A stretch of 64,000 nucleotides of DNA, taken from Nocardia takedensis NBRC 100417 (GTDB lineage: Bacteria > Actinomycetota > Actinomycetes > Mycobacteriales > Mycobacteriaceae). Where the stretch lies: contig NZ_BAGG01000266.1 of the NCBI RefSeq assembly GCF_000308695.1, forward strand, positions 159,347 through 223,346. The letters are read 5' to 3'. Positions 1 through 7,767 of this stretch are shown piece by piece (position 1 is the first letter of the stretch; each line of letters starts with the position of its first letter). The position numbers and the translations under genes are program-made. Below the pieces are notes generated by a model, which searched no databases, was not told the origin of the DNA, and saw only the letters and a program-made list of their open reading frames with translations.

Positions 1-2
1 TC

Positions 3-74
3 GGCGCCGCCGGGGCCGGCGACACCGAACCGGCCGCACCGGCGACCACGCGACCGGCAGGAGACAACGCATGA
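3..74 (+). CDS. C-terminal end of an upstream gene (partial)
   Basis: An open frame enters from the left edge and ends at a TGA that overlaps the ATG of the following livF-like gene as ATGA. Only about 23 residues are visible, an Ala/Pro/Thr-rich tail ending in PAGDNA, so the family cannot be read from the sequence. Because it is translationally coupled to a LivF-type ATPase, it is probably LivG or another component of the same branched-chain amino acid ABC transporter. That assignment is inference from gene order only. Confidence 0.5.
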   Translation, partial: GAAGAGDTEPAAPATTRPAGDNA

Positions 75-826
75 CCAGTCCGGCGACCACCGCACCGACC
101 GTCTCCCAAGGGGAACCGGCGCTGCGCCTGGAGAAGGTGACCGTGGGCTACGGCGGCGTGCCCGCCGTGCGCGACCTCGACGCCGAGGTCCGTCCGGGGG
201 AGATCCTGGCGCTGCTCGGCCCCAACGGGGCGGGCAAGACCACCACGCTGCTCGCGGCCGTCGGCGCGCTGCCCGTGCTCTCGGGCGGCATCACCGCGCT
301 CGGCGCGCCGTTGGACAAGCGCATCGAACGCAACGCGCGGCGCGGGGTGATCCTGGTCCCCGACAGCCGCGGGGTGTTCCACCGACTCTCGGTGGAGGAC
401 AACCTGCGCCTGGCCCGTCGCAAGCACGGACCGTCCATCGACGACGTCTTCGAGTACTTCCCGAAGTTGACGACGATGCGGTCACGGCGCTGCGGCACGC
501 TCTCCGGCGGCGAACAGCAGATGCTGGCCTTGGCCAAAGCGCTGCTGTGCGCGCCGAAGATCCTGCTCATCGACGAACTGAGCCTGGGCCTGTCGCCGAT
601 CGCGGTGGAGGACCTGCTGCCGCGCCTGCGCCGGATCGCCGACGACCAGCGGATGGCCGTCGTCCTGGTCGAGCAGCACATCGAATTGGCGCTGTCCATC
701 GCCGATTCGGCGGTCGTGCTGCACCACGGCCGGATGGCGCTGGCGGGCTCCGCCGCGGAGTTGCGGGGGCGGCGCGATAAGGTCGAGGCCGCCTATTTCG
801 GAACGGTCGCCGAGACCGGGAGCTGA
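71..826 (+). CDS. livF: LivF-type branched-chain amino acid ABC transporter ATPase
   Basis: A 251-residue ABC ATPase that would power uptake of branched-chain amino acids or related amides at the inner face of the membrane. Visible motifs are Walker A GPNGAGKTT (about residues 51-59), the signature LSGGEQQM (about 145-152) and Walker B ILLIDE followed by the LGLSP run typical of LivF proteins. The VEQH switch histidine is present. Length matches LivF. The ATG is preceded by AGGAGA and overlaps the stop of the previous gene, so it is the last gene of an operon entering from the left. Substrate is inferred from family; urea or amide transporters have similar ATPases. Confidence 0.88.
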   Translation: MTSPATTAPTVSQGEPALRLEKVTVGYGGVPAVRDLDAEVRPGEILALLGPNGAGKTTTLLAAVGALPVLSGGITALGAPLDKRIERNARRGVILVPDSRGVFHRLSVEDNLRLARRKHGPSIDDVFEYFPKLTTMRSRRCGTLSGGEQQMLALAKALLCAPKILLIDELSLGLSPIAVEDLLPRLRRIADDQRMAVVLVEQHIELALSIADSAVVLHHGRMALAGSAAELRGRRDKVEAAYFGTVAETGS

Positions 827-893
827 CCCCGACCCGGTGGCGGCACGCACGGCGAGTCCGAGGTGAGAGCCTCGAGGAAACGAGGGAGGGAGC

Positions 894-1580
894 GTGACCG
901 CAACCGGGAATCCGGGTAGGCGGGGCAAACCCGCGCGTCGCAGTACGCGCAACCGCCCCACCGACGCCGAACTGCTCGACGCGGCCCGCGCGGTGATCGC
1001 CGAGGTCGGTGTCGACCGCGCCACGATGGACACCATCGCCCGGCGCGCCGACACCTCCCGGGTGACGCTCTACGCGCACTTCGGGTCCCGTGACGCCCTC
1101 GTCGAAGCCGTCATCGACCGCGAACTCGCCGCCATCACCACCTGGATGTTCGAGATCTACGACAACGGCGAGACGATGAAATACGGGCAGCGCGCCCGCT
1201 ATTCGATCGAATCGCTGTTCGAGTACGCGCGCAGACATCCCGACGGTTTCCGCGTCCTGCTCGACAAGCGTTACGACGACGCCCATCCCGGGCGGCGGCT
1301 CTCGGCGGCCCTGGAACCGCGCATCGCCGAACGCCTGCGCGCCAACTACTCCGAACGCGGCACACCCATCGACGCCGGCGCGGACACCCTGGCCGCCATG
1401 CTGCTCGGCATCAGCCTCGACATCGCCTACCGCGCGGTCATCGTCGCGGGCGCGGACCTCGACGCGGCCTGCGATCTGGCCGTCACCGCGTCGTTGGGCG
1501 TGCTGCGCGCCGTCGAACCCGACCAACTGCGGGCCATCGATCCCGCCGATCCTCTCGGCCGCGAGGACCGCGCGGGCTGA
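894..1580 (+). CDS. TetR-family transcriptional regulator
   Basis: A 228-residue TetR-type repressor. The N-terminal helix-turn-helix is visible at about residues 22-65 (AELLDAARAVIAEVGVDRAT, then VTLYAHFGSRDALVEAV), followed by an all-helical ligand-binding region. The GTG start is chosen because GAGGGAG lies just upstream and the frame before it has no better site. It stands about 70 bp downstream of the livF-like gene on the same strand and may regulate it or a neighbour; the ligand cannot be predicted. Confidence 0.88.
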   Translation: MTATGNPGRRGKPARRSTRNRPTDAELLDAARAVIAEVGVDRATMDTIARRADTSRVTLYAHFGSRDALVEAVIDRELAAITTWMFEIYDNGETMKYGQRARYSIESLFEYARRHPDGFRVLLDKRYDDAHPGRRLSAALEPRIAERLRANYSERGTPIDAGADTLAAMLLGISLDIAYRAVIVAGADLDAACDLAVTASLGVLRAVEPDQLRAIDPADPLGREDRAG

Positions 1581-1582
1581 GC

Positions 1583-1715
1583 CGGCGGTGTTCCGTGGAT
1601 TCCCGTGACCGCGCGGACTGCGCGGGCCGATTCGGCGGTGTTCCGTGAACTCGTGCGACGCGCGGACTGCGCGGGCTTTTCGGCGGTGTGTCGTGAACTC
1701 GCGCGACCGCGCGGA
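1583..1715 (+). repeat. Imperfect tandem repeat, about 49 bp unit, about 2.7 copies
   Basis: A unit beginning CGGCGGTGTTCCGTG and containing GCGCGGACTGCGCGGGC recurs at about 1583, 1633 and 1681 with a few substitutions; the third copy is incomplete. It fills the gap between the TetR gene and the convergent small gene. The GC-rich internal inverted segments could form hairpins and serve as a bidirectional terminator region, but that is inference. Confidence 0.7.
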
Positions 1716-1717
1716 GA

Positions 1718-2134
1718 TCACGACCTGGCGAATCGGGCGCGCAACTGTTCGCGGGTCTGGGTGAACAGAAGTCGCGAGCCGGACGGGACGACTGCCCGAG
1801 GGGCGCTCACGGCGTCGTCGCCCATCCGGGTGCGCAATTGCGCGAGTTCGGTGAACAGGCCGCTGGCCTCCTCGGCGACGTCCCAGGCCAGTTTGGCCTG
1901 CGGGGAGCGGGTCGCGATCGCGAACAGATCCATCGTCAGTCGGGCGGTGCGGCGCTCGAGGCGCTGGAGTTCGTCCGCCAGCGGCGCGGCGGGCGGGGCA
2001 AGGCCGTCGGTCGCCCGCGAGCGGCCCGCGACCAGGCGCGACGTCATCCGCTCGATCTCCAGCCTGGCCCGCCGTAACAATCCCTCGTCGCGGGCGGCGG
2101 CGAGACCGGAGACGGGGCGGGGATCAAGCTGCAC
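1718..2134 (-). CDS. Hypothetical protein, helical, about 138 residues
   Basis: I do not recognise this protein. It is rich in Leu, Arg, Ala and Glu, with long predicted-helical runs such as ADELQRLERRTARLTMDL and ELAQLRTRMGDDAV, no signal peptide and no membrane segment. The start taken is a GTG with only a weak ribosome binding site upstream. The frame lies between the repeat block and a divergently transcribed TetR gene, and a competing plus-strand frame overlaps it. The minus-strand reading is preferred because its composition (balanced acidic and basic residues, regular hydrophobic spacing) looks like a protein, while the plus-strand one is Arg/Ser-biased. Confidence 0.55.
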   Translation of the reverse strand: MQLDPRPVSGLAAARDEGLLRRARLEIERMTSRLVAGRSRATDGLAPPAAPLADELQRLERRTARLTMDLFAIATRSPQAKLAWDVAEEASGLFTELAQLRTRMGDDAVSAPRAVVPSGSRLLFTQTREQLRARFARS

Positions 2135-2180
2135 GGCGCCGGTCCATTCGTTCTAGTCGATCGAGCGTCGCCCGGAGCGG

Positions 2181-2217
2181 GGTGTCCGGGACACCCATCT
2201 GAGGACGAACGTCGTCC
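2181..2217. promoter_or_regulatory. Two palindromes upstream of a TetR gene (candidate operators)
   Basis: GGTGTCC-G-GGACACC is a perfect inverted repeat at 2181-2195. GGACGA-ACG-TCGTCC is a second at 2203-2217, ending 9 bp before the GTG of the TetR gene. Position directly in front of a divergently placed TetR regulator is typical of autoregulatory operators. Function is inferred; no clear -35/-10 pair could be assigned. Confidence 0.5.
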
Positions 2218-2226
2218 AATTTAGGG

Positions 2227-2880
2227 GTGACCTACTATGGCAGTCAAATGGTCAGGTCCGAAGTCGAGCGTTCCTACGGCGGGGTCACCGCGGCACAGCG
2301 GCGGGCCGAGCGGCGCACCCGCCTGCTCACCGCCGGTCGGAACCTGTGGGGCGGCACCGGGGTAGCCGCCGTCACCGTGCGCGGCGTCTGCAAATCCGCC
2401 GGCCTCACCGACCGCTACTTCTACGAACACTTCACCGGCATCGAGGACCTGCTGGTCGCCGTCGCCGACGAGGTGCGCGACCAACTGCTCGGCACCCTCG
2501 TCCGCACCGGGCTCAGCAGCCCCGGCGGCCCCGAACAACGCCTCAACGCCGCCCTGCGCGCCATGCTCGACCTCGTCGACACCGACCCGCACCTGCACCG
2601 CGTCGCCGCCGCCGACCTGAGCTCCGCCCCCGTCCTCGCCGAACGCCGCCGCGTGCTCATGACCGCCATGGCCGCCGTCGTCGTGCAATACGCCCCCGAA
2701 GAACTCGGGATCGAACCCGACGCCGAATGGCTCACCCAGGCCGCCATCTTCGTCACCGGCGGCGTCAGCCAACTCGTCGAAGCCTGGCTCGACGGCACCC
2801 TCGAAGCGAGCACCGCCGAACTCGCCGAACGCACCACGACCCTGCTGCTGCGCGTGCTCGCGCCGGTGGGCTCGGAATAG
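2227..2880 (+). CDS. TetR-family transcriptional regulator
   Basis: A TetR-type regulator of up to 217 residues with an N-terminal HTH (about residues 24-70, including the run CKSAGLTDRYFYEHF) and a helical C-terminal ligand domain. The first start is a GTG at 2227 directly after AGGGG; an ATG at 2248 is an alternative that still keeps the whole HTH. Two palindromes lie just upstream, consistent with autoregulation. The stop is 7 bp before the crcB-like pair on the same strand, so it may be co-transcribed with, and may control, these channels. The effector is unknown. Confidence 0.85.
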   Translation: MTYYGSQMVRSEVERSYGGVTAAQRRAERRTRLLTAGRNLWGGTGVAAVTVRGVCKSAGLTDRYFYEHFTGIEDLLVAVADEVRDQLLGTLVRTGLSSPGGPEQRLNAALRAMLDLVDTDPHLHRVAAADLSSAPVLAERRRVLMTAMAAVVVQYAPEELGIEPDAEWLTQAAIFVTGGVSQLVEAWLDGTLEASTAELAERTTTLLLRVLAPVGSE

Positions 2881-2887
2881 GAGCGGC

Positions 2888-3409
2888 GTGCCCGACGAAT
2901 CGACGTCCGGTGAGCCGATATCGCCCGGCGAATCGGTGCCGGGCGCGGTGAGGCTCCCTGTCGATCCGGATATCGCGGTCGAAGCGCCGGAACAACGTCG
3001 TGAACTGTCCGCCACGCACGGTGCGGTCCTCGCCGTCATCGCGGTCGGCGGCGCGCTGGGTGCGCTCGCGCGCTTCGGGATGCTCGAATGGTGGCCGACC
3101 CCGGCGGGCGGCTTCCCCTGGACGGTCTTCGTCATCAACGTCACCGGTAGTTTCCTGCTCGGCGCGCTCATGGTGGTGATCACCGAACACCGCACCGCGC
3201 ATCCGCTGGTGCGCCCCTTCCTGGGCGTCGGCGTCCTCGGCGGGTTCACCACCTTCTCCACCTACGCCGAAGGAATCCGCGACCTGCTCGAACCCGCCGC
3301 GCTCACCGGCCTGCTCTACCTCGCGGCCACCCTCGTCGCGGCGGTGAGCGCGGCAGCCCTCGGCCTGCGCGCGGCCCGCGCCCTCGGCCCGCGCGAGGCG
3401 ACACGGTGA
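2888..3409 (+). CDS. crcB: CrcB/FluC-family fluoride channel subunit (long, with N-terminal extension)
   Basis: A small integral membrane protein of the FluC fluoride exporter family, which removes cytoplasmic fluoride as a dual-topology dimer. After an unusual hydrophilic N-terminal extension of about 40 residues, four membrane segments follow, with family motifs GGALGALARF, the NVTGSFLLG segment and GFTTFSTYAEG. The GTG start has AGGAG just upstream. Its stop overlaps the start of a second crcB-like gene (GTGA), so the pair probably forms a heterodimeric channel, as is common in actinobacteria. No fluoride riboswitch is visible in the short gap upstream. Confidence 0.88.
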   Translation: MPDESTSGEPISPGESVPGAVRLPVDPDIAVEAPEQRRELSATHGAVLAVIAVGGALGALARFGMLEWWPTPAGGFPWTVFVINVTGSFLLGALMVVITEHRTAHPLVRPFLGVGVLGGFTTFSTYAEGIRDLLEPAALTGLLYLAATLVAAVSAAALGLRAARALGPREATR

Positions 3410-3768
3410 ACGCGCTGCTGGTCATCCTCGGCGCGGCCCTGGGCGCACCGGCCCGCTACCTGCTCGACCGCGCCGTCCAGACCCGCCACCGCGGCCGATT
3501 CCCCCTCGGCACCTTCCTCGTCAACATCTCCGGATGCCTGATCCTCGGTGCGCTCACCGGCGCGGGTCTGCCCGCCGCCTGGATGGTCGCCGCGGGCACC
3601 GGCTTCTGCGGCGCGTTCACCACCTACAGCACCTTCAGCTACGAAACCGTACGCCTCACCGAACAGCGCGCCTTCGGTGTCGCGATCGCCTACGCGGCGG
3701 GCAGCGTCGCGGTCGGGCTCGCCGCCGCCGTCCTCGGCTATACCCTCACCCACCACCTGTTCGGCTGA
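3406..3768 (+). CDS. crcB: CrcB/FluC-family fluoride channel subunit
   Basis: A 120-residue four-helix membrane protein, the usual length for FluC. It shows GAALGAPARYLLDR, the NISGCLILGAL segment with the family Asn, and GFCGAFTTYSTFSYE with the conserved Phe/Ser/Thr cluster. It starts at a GTG overlapping the stop of the preceding crcB-like gene, which indicates translational coupling and a heterodimer. Expected role is fluoride efflux at the cytoplasmic membrane. Confidence 0.9.
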   Translation: MNALLVILGAALGAPARYLLDRAVQTRHRGRFPLGTFLVNISGCLILGALTGAGLPAAWMVAAGTGFCGAFTTYSTFSYETVRLTEQRAFGVAIAYAAGSVAVGLAAAVLGYTLTHHLFG

Positions 3769-3999
3769 GTTCGCCCCGCGCACACCAGGGCACGGTCGGT
3801 TCGCGAGCCATCGTGATCCCGGGACTTGTGTCGCGGGCAGCGTGGCGAGCCTGTCGAACGGCGGGGCTGCTGCGGGTTCGACCGGCACCGTCCGAGTACG
3901 CGGCTGCCGTCGGGGCGGTGCTACCGGAGCCGTTTGTCCGTTTGTGGAATCCGTGTCGCCCTCGCCGGCCGAGTATCCGTCAGGGCGTGATGCGTTGGC

Positions 4000-5193
4000 C
4001 TACTCGGGGGTGATGTCCGAGGTGCCGCCACCGCCGGTTGTACCTGGTGCCTGGGGGTCGAACGAACGGCCGGGGCCGCTGGGAGAGTGGGCTGTACCCG
4101 GAGTGCCCGTGTGGCCGCTGGACTCCCCTGCACCTGATGTGCCGGTGCCGCTCGGGGTTTCGGTGCTGCGCGGGGCTTCGGTATCGCCCGGGGTATCGGT
4201 GGTCCTCGACGTGCCGGCATCGCCGGTCGATCCGGGGGTATTCGACGCGCCGCCGGCGGGTTCGGGGGTGCCCGTGGGGGTCGAGGGGGCGGTGTCCGGG
4301 GTATCAGTGCTGTCGGAGGATTCGGCGGGGTGTGGCTTGTCGGTATCGCCGGTGGAGTCCGAGGTGGTCGGTGTGCCGTCGGTGCCGGGGGATTCGGTGC
4401 CGCTGGAGGTGCCGGCACCGCCCGGGGTACCTGCGCGGTTCGTGGATTCGGGGGTGTCGGCTGCGCCTGCGCCGTTCGAAGATTCCGCCGTGCCCGGTCC
4501 GGAGGCGCCGGGGTCCGGGATGCCCGGTGCGGTCGTGCTGCCGCCCGGGGTAGTGCCGGTCGGTGAGCCGGGGGTGTCGGAAGTCCCTGCGCCTGTCGGG
4601 GGCTGGGCGTCGTCGGGCGTATTGGTCGGTGAATCGGAAGCGCCAGGGGCGGTCGGGTTGCCCGTGGACGCACCGGAGCCTGGGCGGGGGTCGCCCGAGG
4701 GCGACGTTTCGTTCGAGGGCGACGTTTGGTTCGAAGAAGTCGTGTCTTCGGTGGGTTTCGGGCTGCCGTCCGCCGGGGTGTCCTCGCTCGCGCCCGGAGA
4801 CGGTCGGGGGGCGGAGTCTTCCGTTTCGTGAGCGGGGATGTTGCCGGGGGCCTGGTGGAATCGGTGCGGATCACCCGGGTCGGTGTCGGCGGGGGCCGGG
4901 TGGATGTCGGCGGGGGCCGGGTGGATGTCGGCGGGGGCCGGGTGGATGTCGGCGGGGGCCGGGTGGATGTCGGCGGGGGCCGGGTGGATGTCGACCGGTC
5001 CCGAGGGGGTGGTGCGCGGATCGTTCTGTTCCGCACTCGAATCCGGGTAGGGTGCGGGTGCGACGAGGACGCCGGGGAGCTCTGGGAAAGCCGGTGCCGC
5101 GAGGTCCGGGATCGCCGATGCGCCCGCGGCGGGACCGAGTACGGCCGCCGCCGCCACGGCGGCGATCATGACCGATCGGATGCTGTTTGCCAC
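4000..5193 (-). CDS. Secreted Pro/Ser/Thr/Gly-rich low-complexity protein with heptad repeat
   Basis: The GTG at 5193 gives a 397-residue protein with a clear Sec signal peptide (SIRSVMIAAVAAAAVLG then GASA, probable cleavage before IPDL). The mature part begins with about 60 ordinary residues, then at least five copies of the heptad IHPAPAD, then a long Pro/Ser/Thr/Gly/Asp-rich disordered tail to the end. No enzymatic domain, LPXTG motif or C-terminal membrane anchor is visible. It could be a surface or secreted spacer-type protein; no function is assigned. A longer frame upstream of 5193 lacks signal-peptide logic and is rejected. Confidence 0.65.
   Translation of the reverse strand: MANSIRSVMIAAVAAAAVLGPAAGASAIPDLAAPAFPELPGVLVAPAPYPDSSAEQNDPRTTPSGPVDIHPAPADIHPAPADIHPAPADIHPAPADIHPAPADTDPGDPHRFHQAPGNIPAHETEDSAPRPSPGASEDTPADGSPKPTEDTTSSNQTSPSNETSPSGDPRPGSGASTGNPTAPGASDSPTNTPDDAQPPTGAGTSDTPGSPTGTTPGGSTTAPGIPDPGASGPGTAESSNGAGAADTPESTNRAGTPGGAGTSSGTESPGTDGTPTTSDSTGDTDKPHPAESSDSTDTPDTAPSTPTGTPEPAGGASNTPGSTGDAGTSRTTDTPGDTEAPRSTETPSGTGTSGAGESSGHTGTPGTAHSPSGPGRSFDPQAPGTTGGGGTSDITPE
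4882..4995 (-). repeat. 21-bp tandem repeat encoding IHPAPAD
   Basis: At least five near-identical 21-bp units (plus strand GTGGATGTCGGCGGGGGCCG and one more base) sit in the secreted-protein gene. The unit length is a multiple of three, so copy-number change would lengthen or shorten the protein without frameshift. Confidence 0.9.
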
Positions 5194-5677
5194 TGTCCAA
5201 CCTCTCGTGTGCGTTCGGTGGAGCGGTACAGCCGGCAACGCTAGGGGGATGCGCCTGCTACCGGTCGGTTCTCCGGTGGGGTCGGCATGTTCCGGCGTCA
5301 CCAGGTGACCGGCAGGGCGAGGAACAGCATCGAGATGTCCATCGACACCGGCAGGACCGGCGCCGGCACCGCCACACCCGGCCACGCACGCCGTGCGCCC
5401 TGAGGCCGTCGAGTCGCGACGGGATTCGGTCGGGCCGCACACGGTGGGCGGCGCGGTCCGCAGGCCGAGGCGCGCCGCCCGGTGTCCGACGCGGGTGTGG
5501 ATGCCGTTGCCCGACGCCGAGGTGGCCGACGGTGTAGGCGGACCAGAACCGAGGCGATCGGGTCGTCGGAAACCTCGTCGGTGGGTGCGATGTGTGCCGA
5601 ACGGTAGAGATCTTCAGCCCTACCTCAACGGAATTCTGTCCGAAATATCGTGCCATGCTGGTGAATCCGGTAGCCGC
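5194..5677. other. Intergenic region, no supported gene
   Basis: Divergent gap between the secreted-protein gene and the IS30-HTH/GbsR regulator. Both strands carry only Arg/Pro/Gly-rich frames without a convincing start or family. It presumably holds both promoters; the only clear structure is the direct repeat at its right end, listed separately. Confidence 0.5.
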
Positions 5678-5746
5678 GTTGCAATGAGCTTGTCGCCGAA
5701 CGCAACAGGGTGGCGGGTGGTTGCAATGGGTTGGCGCTGAACGCAT
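5678..5746 (+). promoter_or_regulatory. 27-bp imperfect direct repeat upstream of a regulator gene (candidate operator)
   Basis: Two copies of a block reading GTTGCAATG, about ten variable bases, then GAACGCA occur at 5678-5705 and 5720-5746, 42 bp apart start to start. This is four helical turns, so both copies face the same side of DNA. The first copy also carries GTTGC and GCAAC as inverted arms. The block lies about 40 bp upstream of the ATG of the HTH regulator, as expected for an autoregulatory site; function is inferred. Confidence 0.5.
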
Positions 5747-5783
5747 ACTGGCAGAGCGCGCCTGATCGAAGGAGAACAGACGG

Positions 5784-6482
5784 ATGCCAGGAGGCAGACT
5801 GACCTTCCAGGAGCGTGAACGCATCGCGGCGGGCTTGGCCGAGGGCCTCGGCTACACCGAGATCGGACGGCAGCTCGACCGGCCGACCTCGACCATCAGC
5901 CGCGAAGTCACCCGCAACGGCGGCCCCGGTCGCTATCGGGCCGACCGCGCCCACCGGGCGACGGCCCTGCGCGCCCGGCGCGGCAGTTCCCCAGCGGGGC
6001 CGCACCAGTCGGCGACCTTCGTCGTGGACAACCCCGAGATCCGCGAATTCGCCGCCCGATTCACCGACCTGCTTATCAACGACGGGATGCCGCGCATGCA
6101 GGCCCGCATCCTGACGTGTCTGCACCTCACCGATTCCGGCGGGCTGACGGTGGCCGAGTTGGTGCGGTGGCTCGAGGTCAGCCCGGCCTCGATCTCCACG
6201 GCCGTCGCCGCGCTGGAGAAACGCGACATCATCCGCCGGGTCCGCGACAAGCGCCGCGACCGCTACTGCGTCGACGAGGGCACCTGGCACCGCGCGACGC
6301 TGAACCTGGCGCGCGCCACCGAGGACCGGGTCCGGGTGGCCCGGCGCGGCTCGCGGGTTCTCGGCGCGAGCACCCCGGCGGGTGTGCGCTTGGAGGAGAT
6401 GAGCAGCTATCTCGAATTCATCGCCGACGAGATGGTCGCCGCCATCGATCGCTGGCACCGGCGCGCCCCGCGCGAGCGTTGA
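5784..6482 (+). CDS. IS30-type HTH fused to GbsR/MarR-like winged-helix regulator
   Basis: A 232-residue protein with two DNA-binding parts. Residues about 5-55 (LTFQERERIAAGLAEGLGY, EIGRQLDRPTSTISREV) match the HTH found at the N-terminus of IS30-family transposases. From about residue 70 to the end it resembles GbsR/MarR-type winged-helix regulators (VAELVRWLEVSPASISTAVA, then LEKRDIIRRVRDKRRDRY as recognition helix and wing). No DDE catalytic domain follows, so this is a regulator, not a transposase. ATG is supported by AAGGAG upstream. A direct repeat upstream may be its operator. Ligand and targets are unknown. Confidence 0.75.
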   Translation: MPGGRLTFQERERIAAGLAEGLGYTEIGRQLDRPTSTISREVTRNGGPGRYRADRAHRATALRARRGSSPAGPHQSATFVVDNPEIREFAARFTDLLINDGMPRMQARILTCLHLTDSGGLTVAELVRWLEVSPASISTAVAALEKRDIIRRVRDKRRDRYCVDEGTWHRATLNLARATEDRVRVARRGSRVLGASTPAGVRLEEMSSYLEFIADEMVAAIDRWHRRAPRER

Positions 6483-6512
6483 GTCCGGCGCCCGCGGTCC
6501 ACCGGTGCGCGC

Positions 6513-6941
6513 TCAGCCGTGGTTGTCGGCGAGGTCGGTGCGGGCGGCCGGGGCGACGGGAACGGCGAAGCGGACGGTCGTGCCGTCGTCGAGGACGAGG
6601 AGATCGGTGTCGGGGACCAGGGCGCGCATGAGCGCGAGTCCGCGTCCGCGCCGCGAGTCGGGCTGCGGGTCGTGCGGCGCCCACCGGCCGTGGTCGGTGA
6701 CGGTGACGCGCACGGTGTCGGCGTCGAGGACCGCGTCGAGGCGGATCGGGCCGCCGTCGCCGCGGTGCCCGTGTTCGATGGAGTTGGTGCACGCCTCGCA
6801 CACCGCCAGCAACAGGTCGTAGGCGCGGTCGGGGTCGGGCAGGGCCGCGCTCAGCCACTGCCGCAGGCGCGCGCGCACGACGGGCAGTTGATCGGGTGCG
6901 GCCGGGAACTCGACTCTCAGCGGCGTCGTCGCGTCACCCAT
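6513..6941 (-). CDS. Anti-sigma-factor-type ATP-binding protein (RsbW-like HATPase)
   Basis: A 142-residue stand-alone GHKL/HATPase domain of the RsbW/SpoIIAB class. These serine kinases bind a sigma factor and phosphorylate a STAS antagonist. The N-box ACTNSIEHGH (about residues 52-61) and the G-box around GRGLALMRALVPD are visible; length fits single-domain anti-sigma kinases. The ATG at 6941 is preceded by AAGGGA; an upstream in-frame start is less likely. A STAS protein is transcribed divergently 215 bp away, a probable partner, but no sigma factor gene is nearby. Confidence 0.82.
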   Translation of the reverse strand: MGDATTPLRVEFPAAPDQLPVVRARLRQWLSAALPDPDRAYDLLLAVCEACTNSIEHGHRGDGGPIRLDAVLDADTVRVTVTDHGRWAPHDPQPDSRRGRGLALMRALVPDTDLLVLDDGTTVRFAVPVAPAARTDLADNHG

Positions 6942-7156
6942 GCTGTCCCTTCCGCCGCCGATACCCGAACCCATCCGGCCGTCCGGTCTCCGGCGCGGCG
7001 GACGACGAGGATAGGGGTCACTACGGTATCCGATCGATTCCGCGGCGGCCCTCCCGCCGGGCTCCGCGCGGGTCGGCCGGTAGCGTGGTGTGGATCGTGC
7101 AGGCGGCCGCACCGTGGCCGTCGACCGCCACCAGGACGAGGGACGAAGCCGAACCC

Positions 7157-7501
7157 ATGCCGCACCAGCCGCCCGACTTCGACGTGCGCCGGACGGCGAC
7201 GGATTCCGCGAGCGTCGTCACCGCCGTCGGTGAGGTCGACCTGTTCTCCGCGCCGCGTCTGCGCGCGGCCCTGGACGACGCGCTCGCCGCGCGACCGTCG
7301 CTGCTGGTGCTCGACCTGTCCGGCGTGGAGTTCTTCGACTCCAGCGGACTCGAGGTGCTGCTCCAGGTCCGCGGCGAACTCGGTGACGTGTCGCTGCGCC
7401 TGGTGGCCTCGCCCGCGGTGCGCAGGCCCTTGCGGGTGACGGGCCTGAACCGGGTCTTCGCCGTCCACGACGATCTGAGCGCGGCGCTGGCCGATTCCTG
7501 A
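7157..7501 (+). CDS. STAS-domain anti-sigma factor antagonist (SpoIIAA-like)
   Basis: A 114-residue STAS protein with the diagnostic DLSGVEFFDSSGLEVLL segment. The DSSG motif (about residues 57-60) carries the serine phosphorylated by RsbW/SpoIIAB-type kinases. In partner-switching systems the unphosphorylated form frees a sigma factor from its anti-sigma kinase. The divergent neighbour encodes exactly such a kinase. The ATG at 7157 is used because the domain begins a few residues later and the upstream extension is Pro/Arg-rich noise. Confidence 0.85.
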   Translation: MPHQPPDFDVRRTATDSASVVTAVGEVDLFSAPRLRAALDDALAARPSLLVLDLSGVEFFDSSGLEVLLQVRGELGDVSLRLVASPAVRRPLRVTGLNRVFAVHDDLSAALADS

Positions 7502-7563
7502 GGTGGTGCGCGATTGAGCGCGCGCGGCCGGGGTAGCTGAGCGAGGACCGAAGGAGGTGTGCC

Positions 7564-7683
7564 GTGGCCGGTGAACAGAAGTCCGACGAGGAGACCGCGA
7601 GCGAGCCGAAGGGCGGGCGACCGGGCCGACCGATCAGGGCCGCGACGGCGGAATGGCGACCCGGGAGATCGCCCCGGAGCTGA
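7564..7683 (+). CDS. Possible small hydrophilic protein, frame uncertain
   Basis: A perfect AAGGAGG lies 7 bp before a GTG that begins VAGEQKSDEETASEPKGGR, an acidic-basic hydrophilic start typical of small actinobacterial proteins. After about 20 residues the frame turns Arg/Pro-rich and stops at 7683. An acidic protein-like ending (MATREIAPELTTPDEDESD) lies in another frame, ending at 7712. Either the gene carries a one-base change or the sequence has an indel in the GC-rich run. A strong hairpin follows. No function is recognised. Confidence 0.4.
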   Translation: MAGEQKSDEETASEPKGGRPGRPIRAATAEWRPGRSPRS

Positions 7684-7722
7684 CGACGCCCGACGAGGAC
7701 GAGTCCGACTGATCCCGAACTG

Positions 7723-7767
7723 CACGAACCCGTCCCCACCGCTACACGCGATGGGGACGGGTTCGTG
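7723..7767 (+). terminator. Strong hairpin, 15-bp perfect stem
   Basis: CACGAACCCGTCCCC (7723-7737) pairs perfectly with its complement at 7753-7767 around a 15-nt loop. No T-run follows, which is common for actinobacterial terminators. It would end transcription of the STAS gene and the small frame after it. Confidence 0.75.

Noticed and set aside
2881..2887. Fluoride riboswitch upstream of the crcB pair
   Set aside because: Only 7 bp separate the TetR stop from the crcB start, too short for the aptamer, and no crcB-motif sequence is seen in the TetR leader.
5784..5950. Possible IS30 insertion sequence remnant
   Set aside because: No terminal inverted repeats, no DDE core and an intact second regulatory domain; the HTH is part of a working-length regulator.
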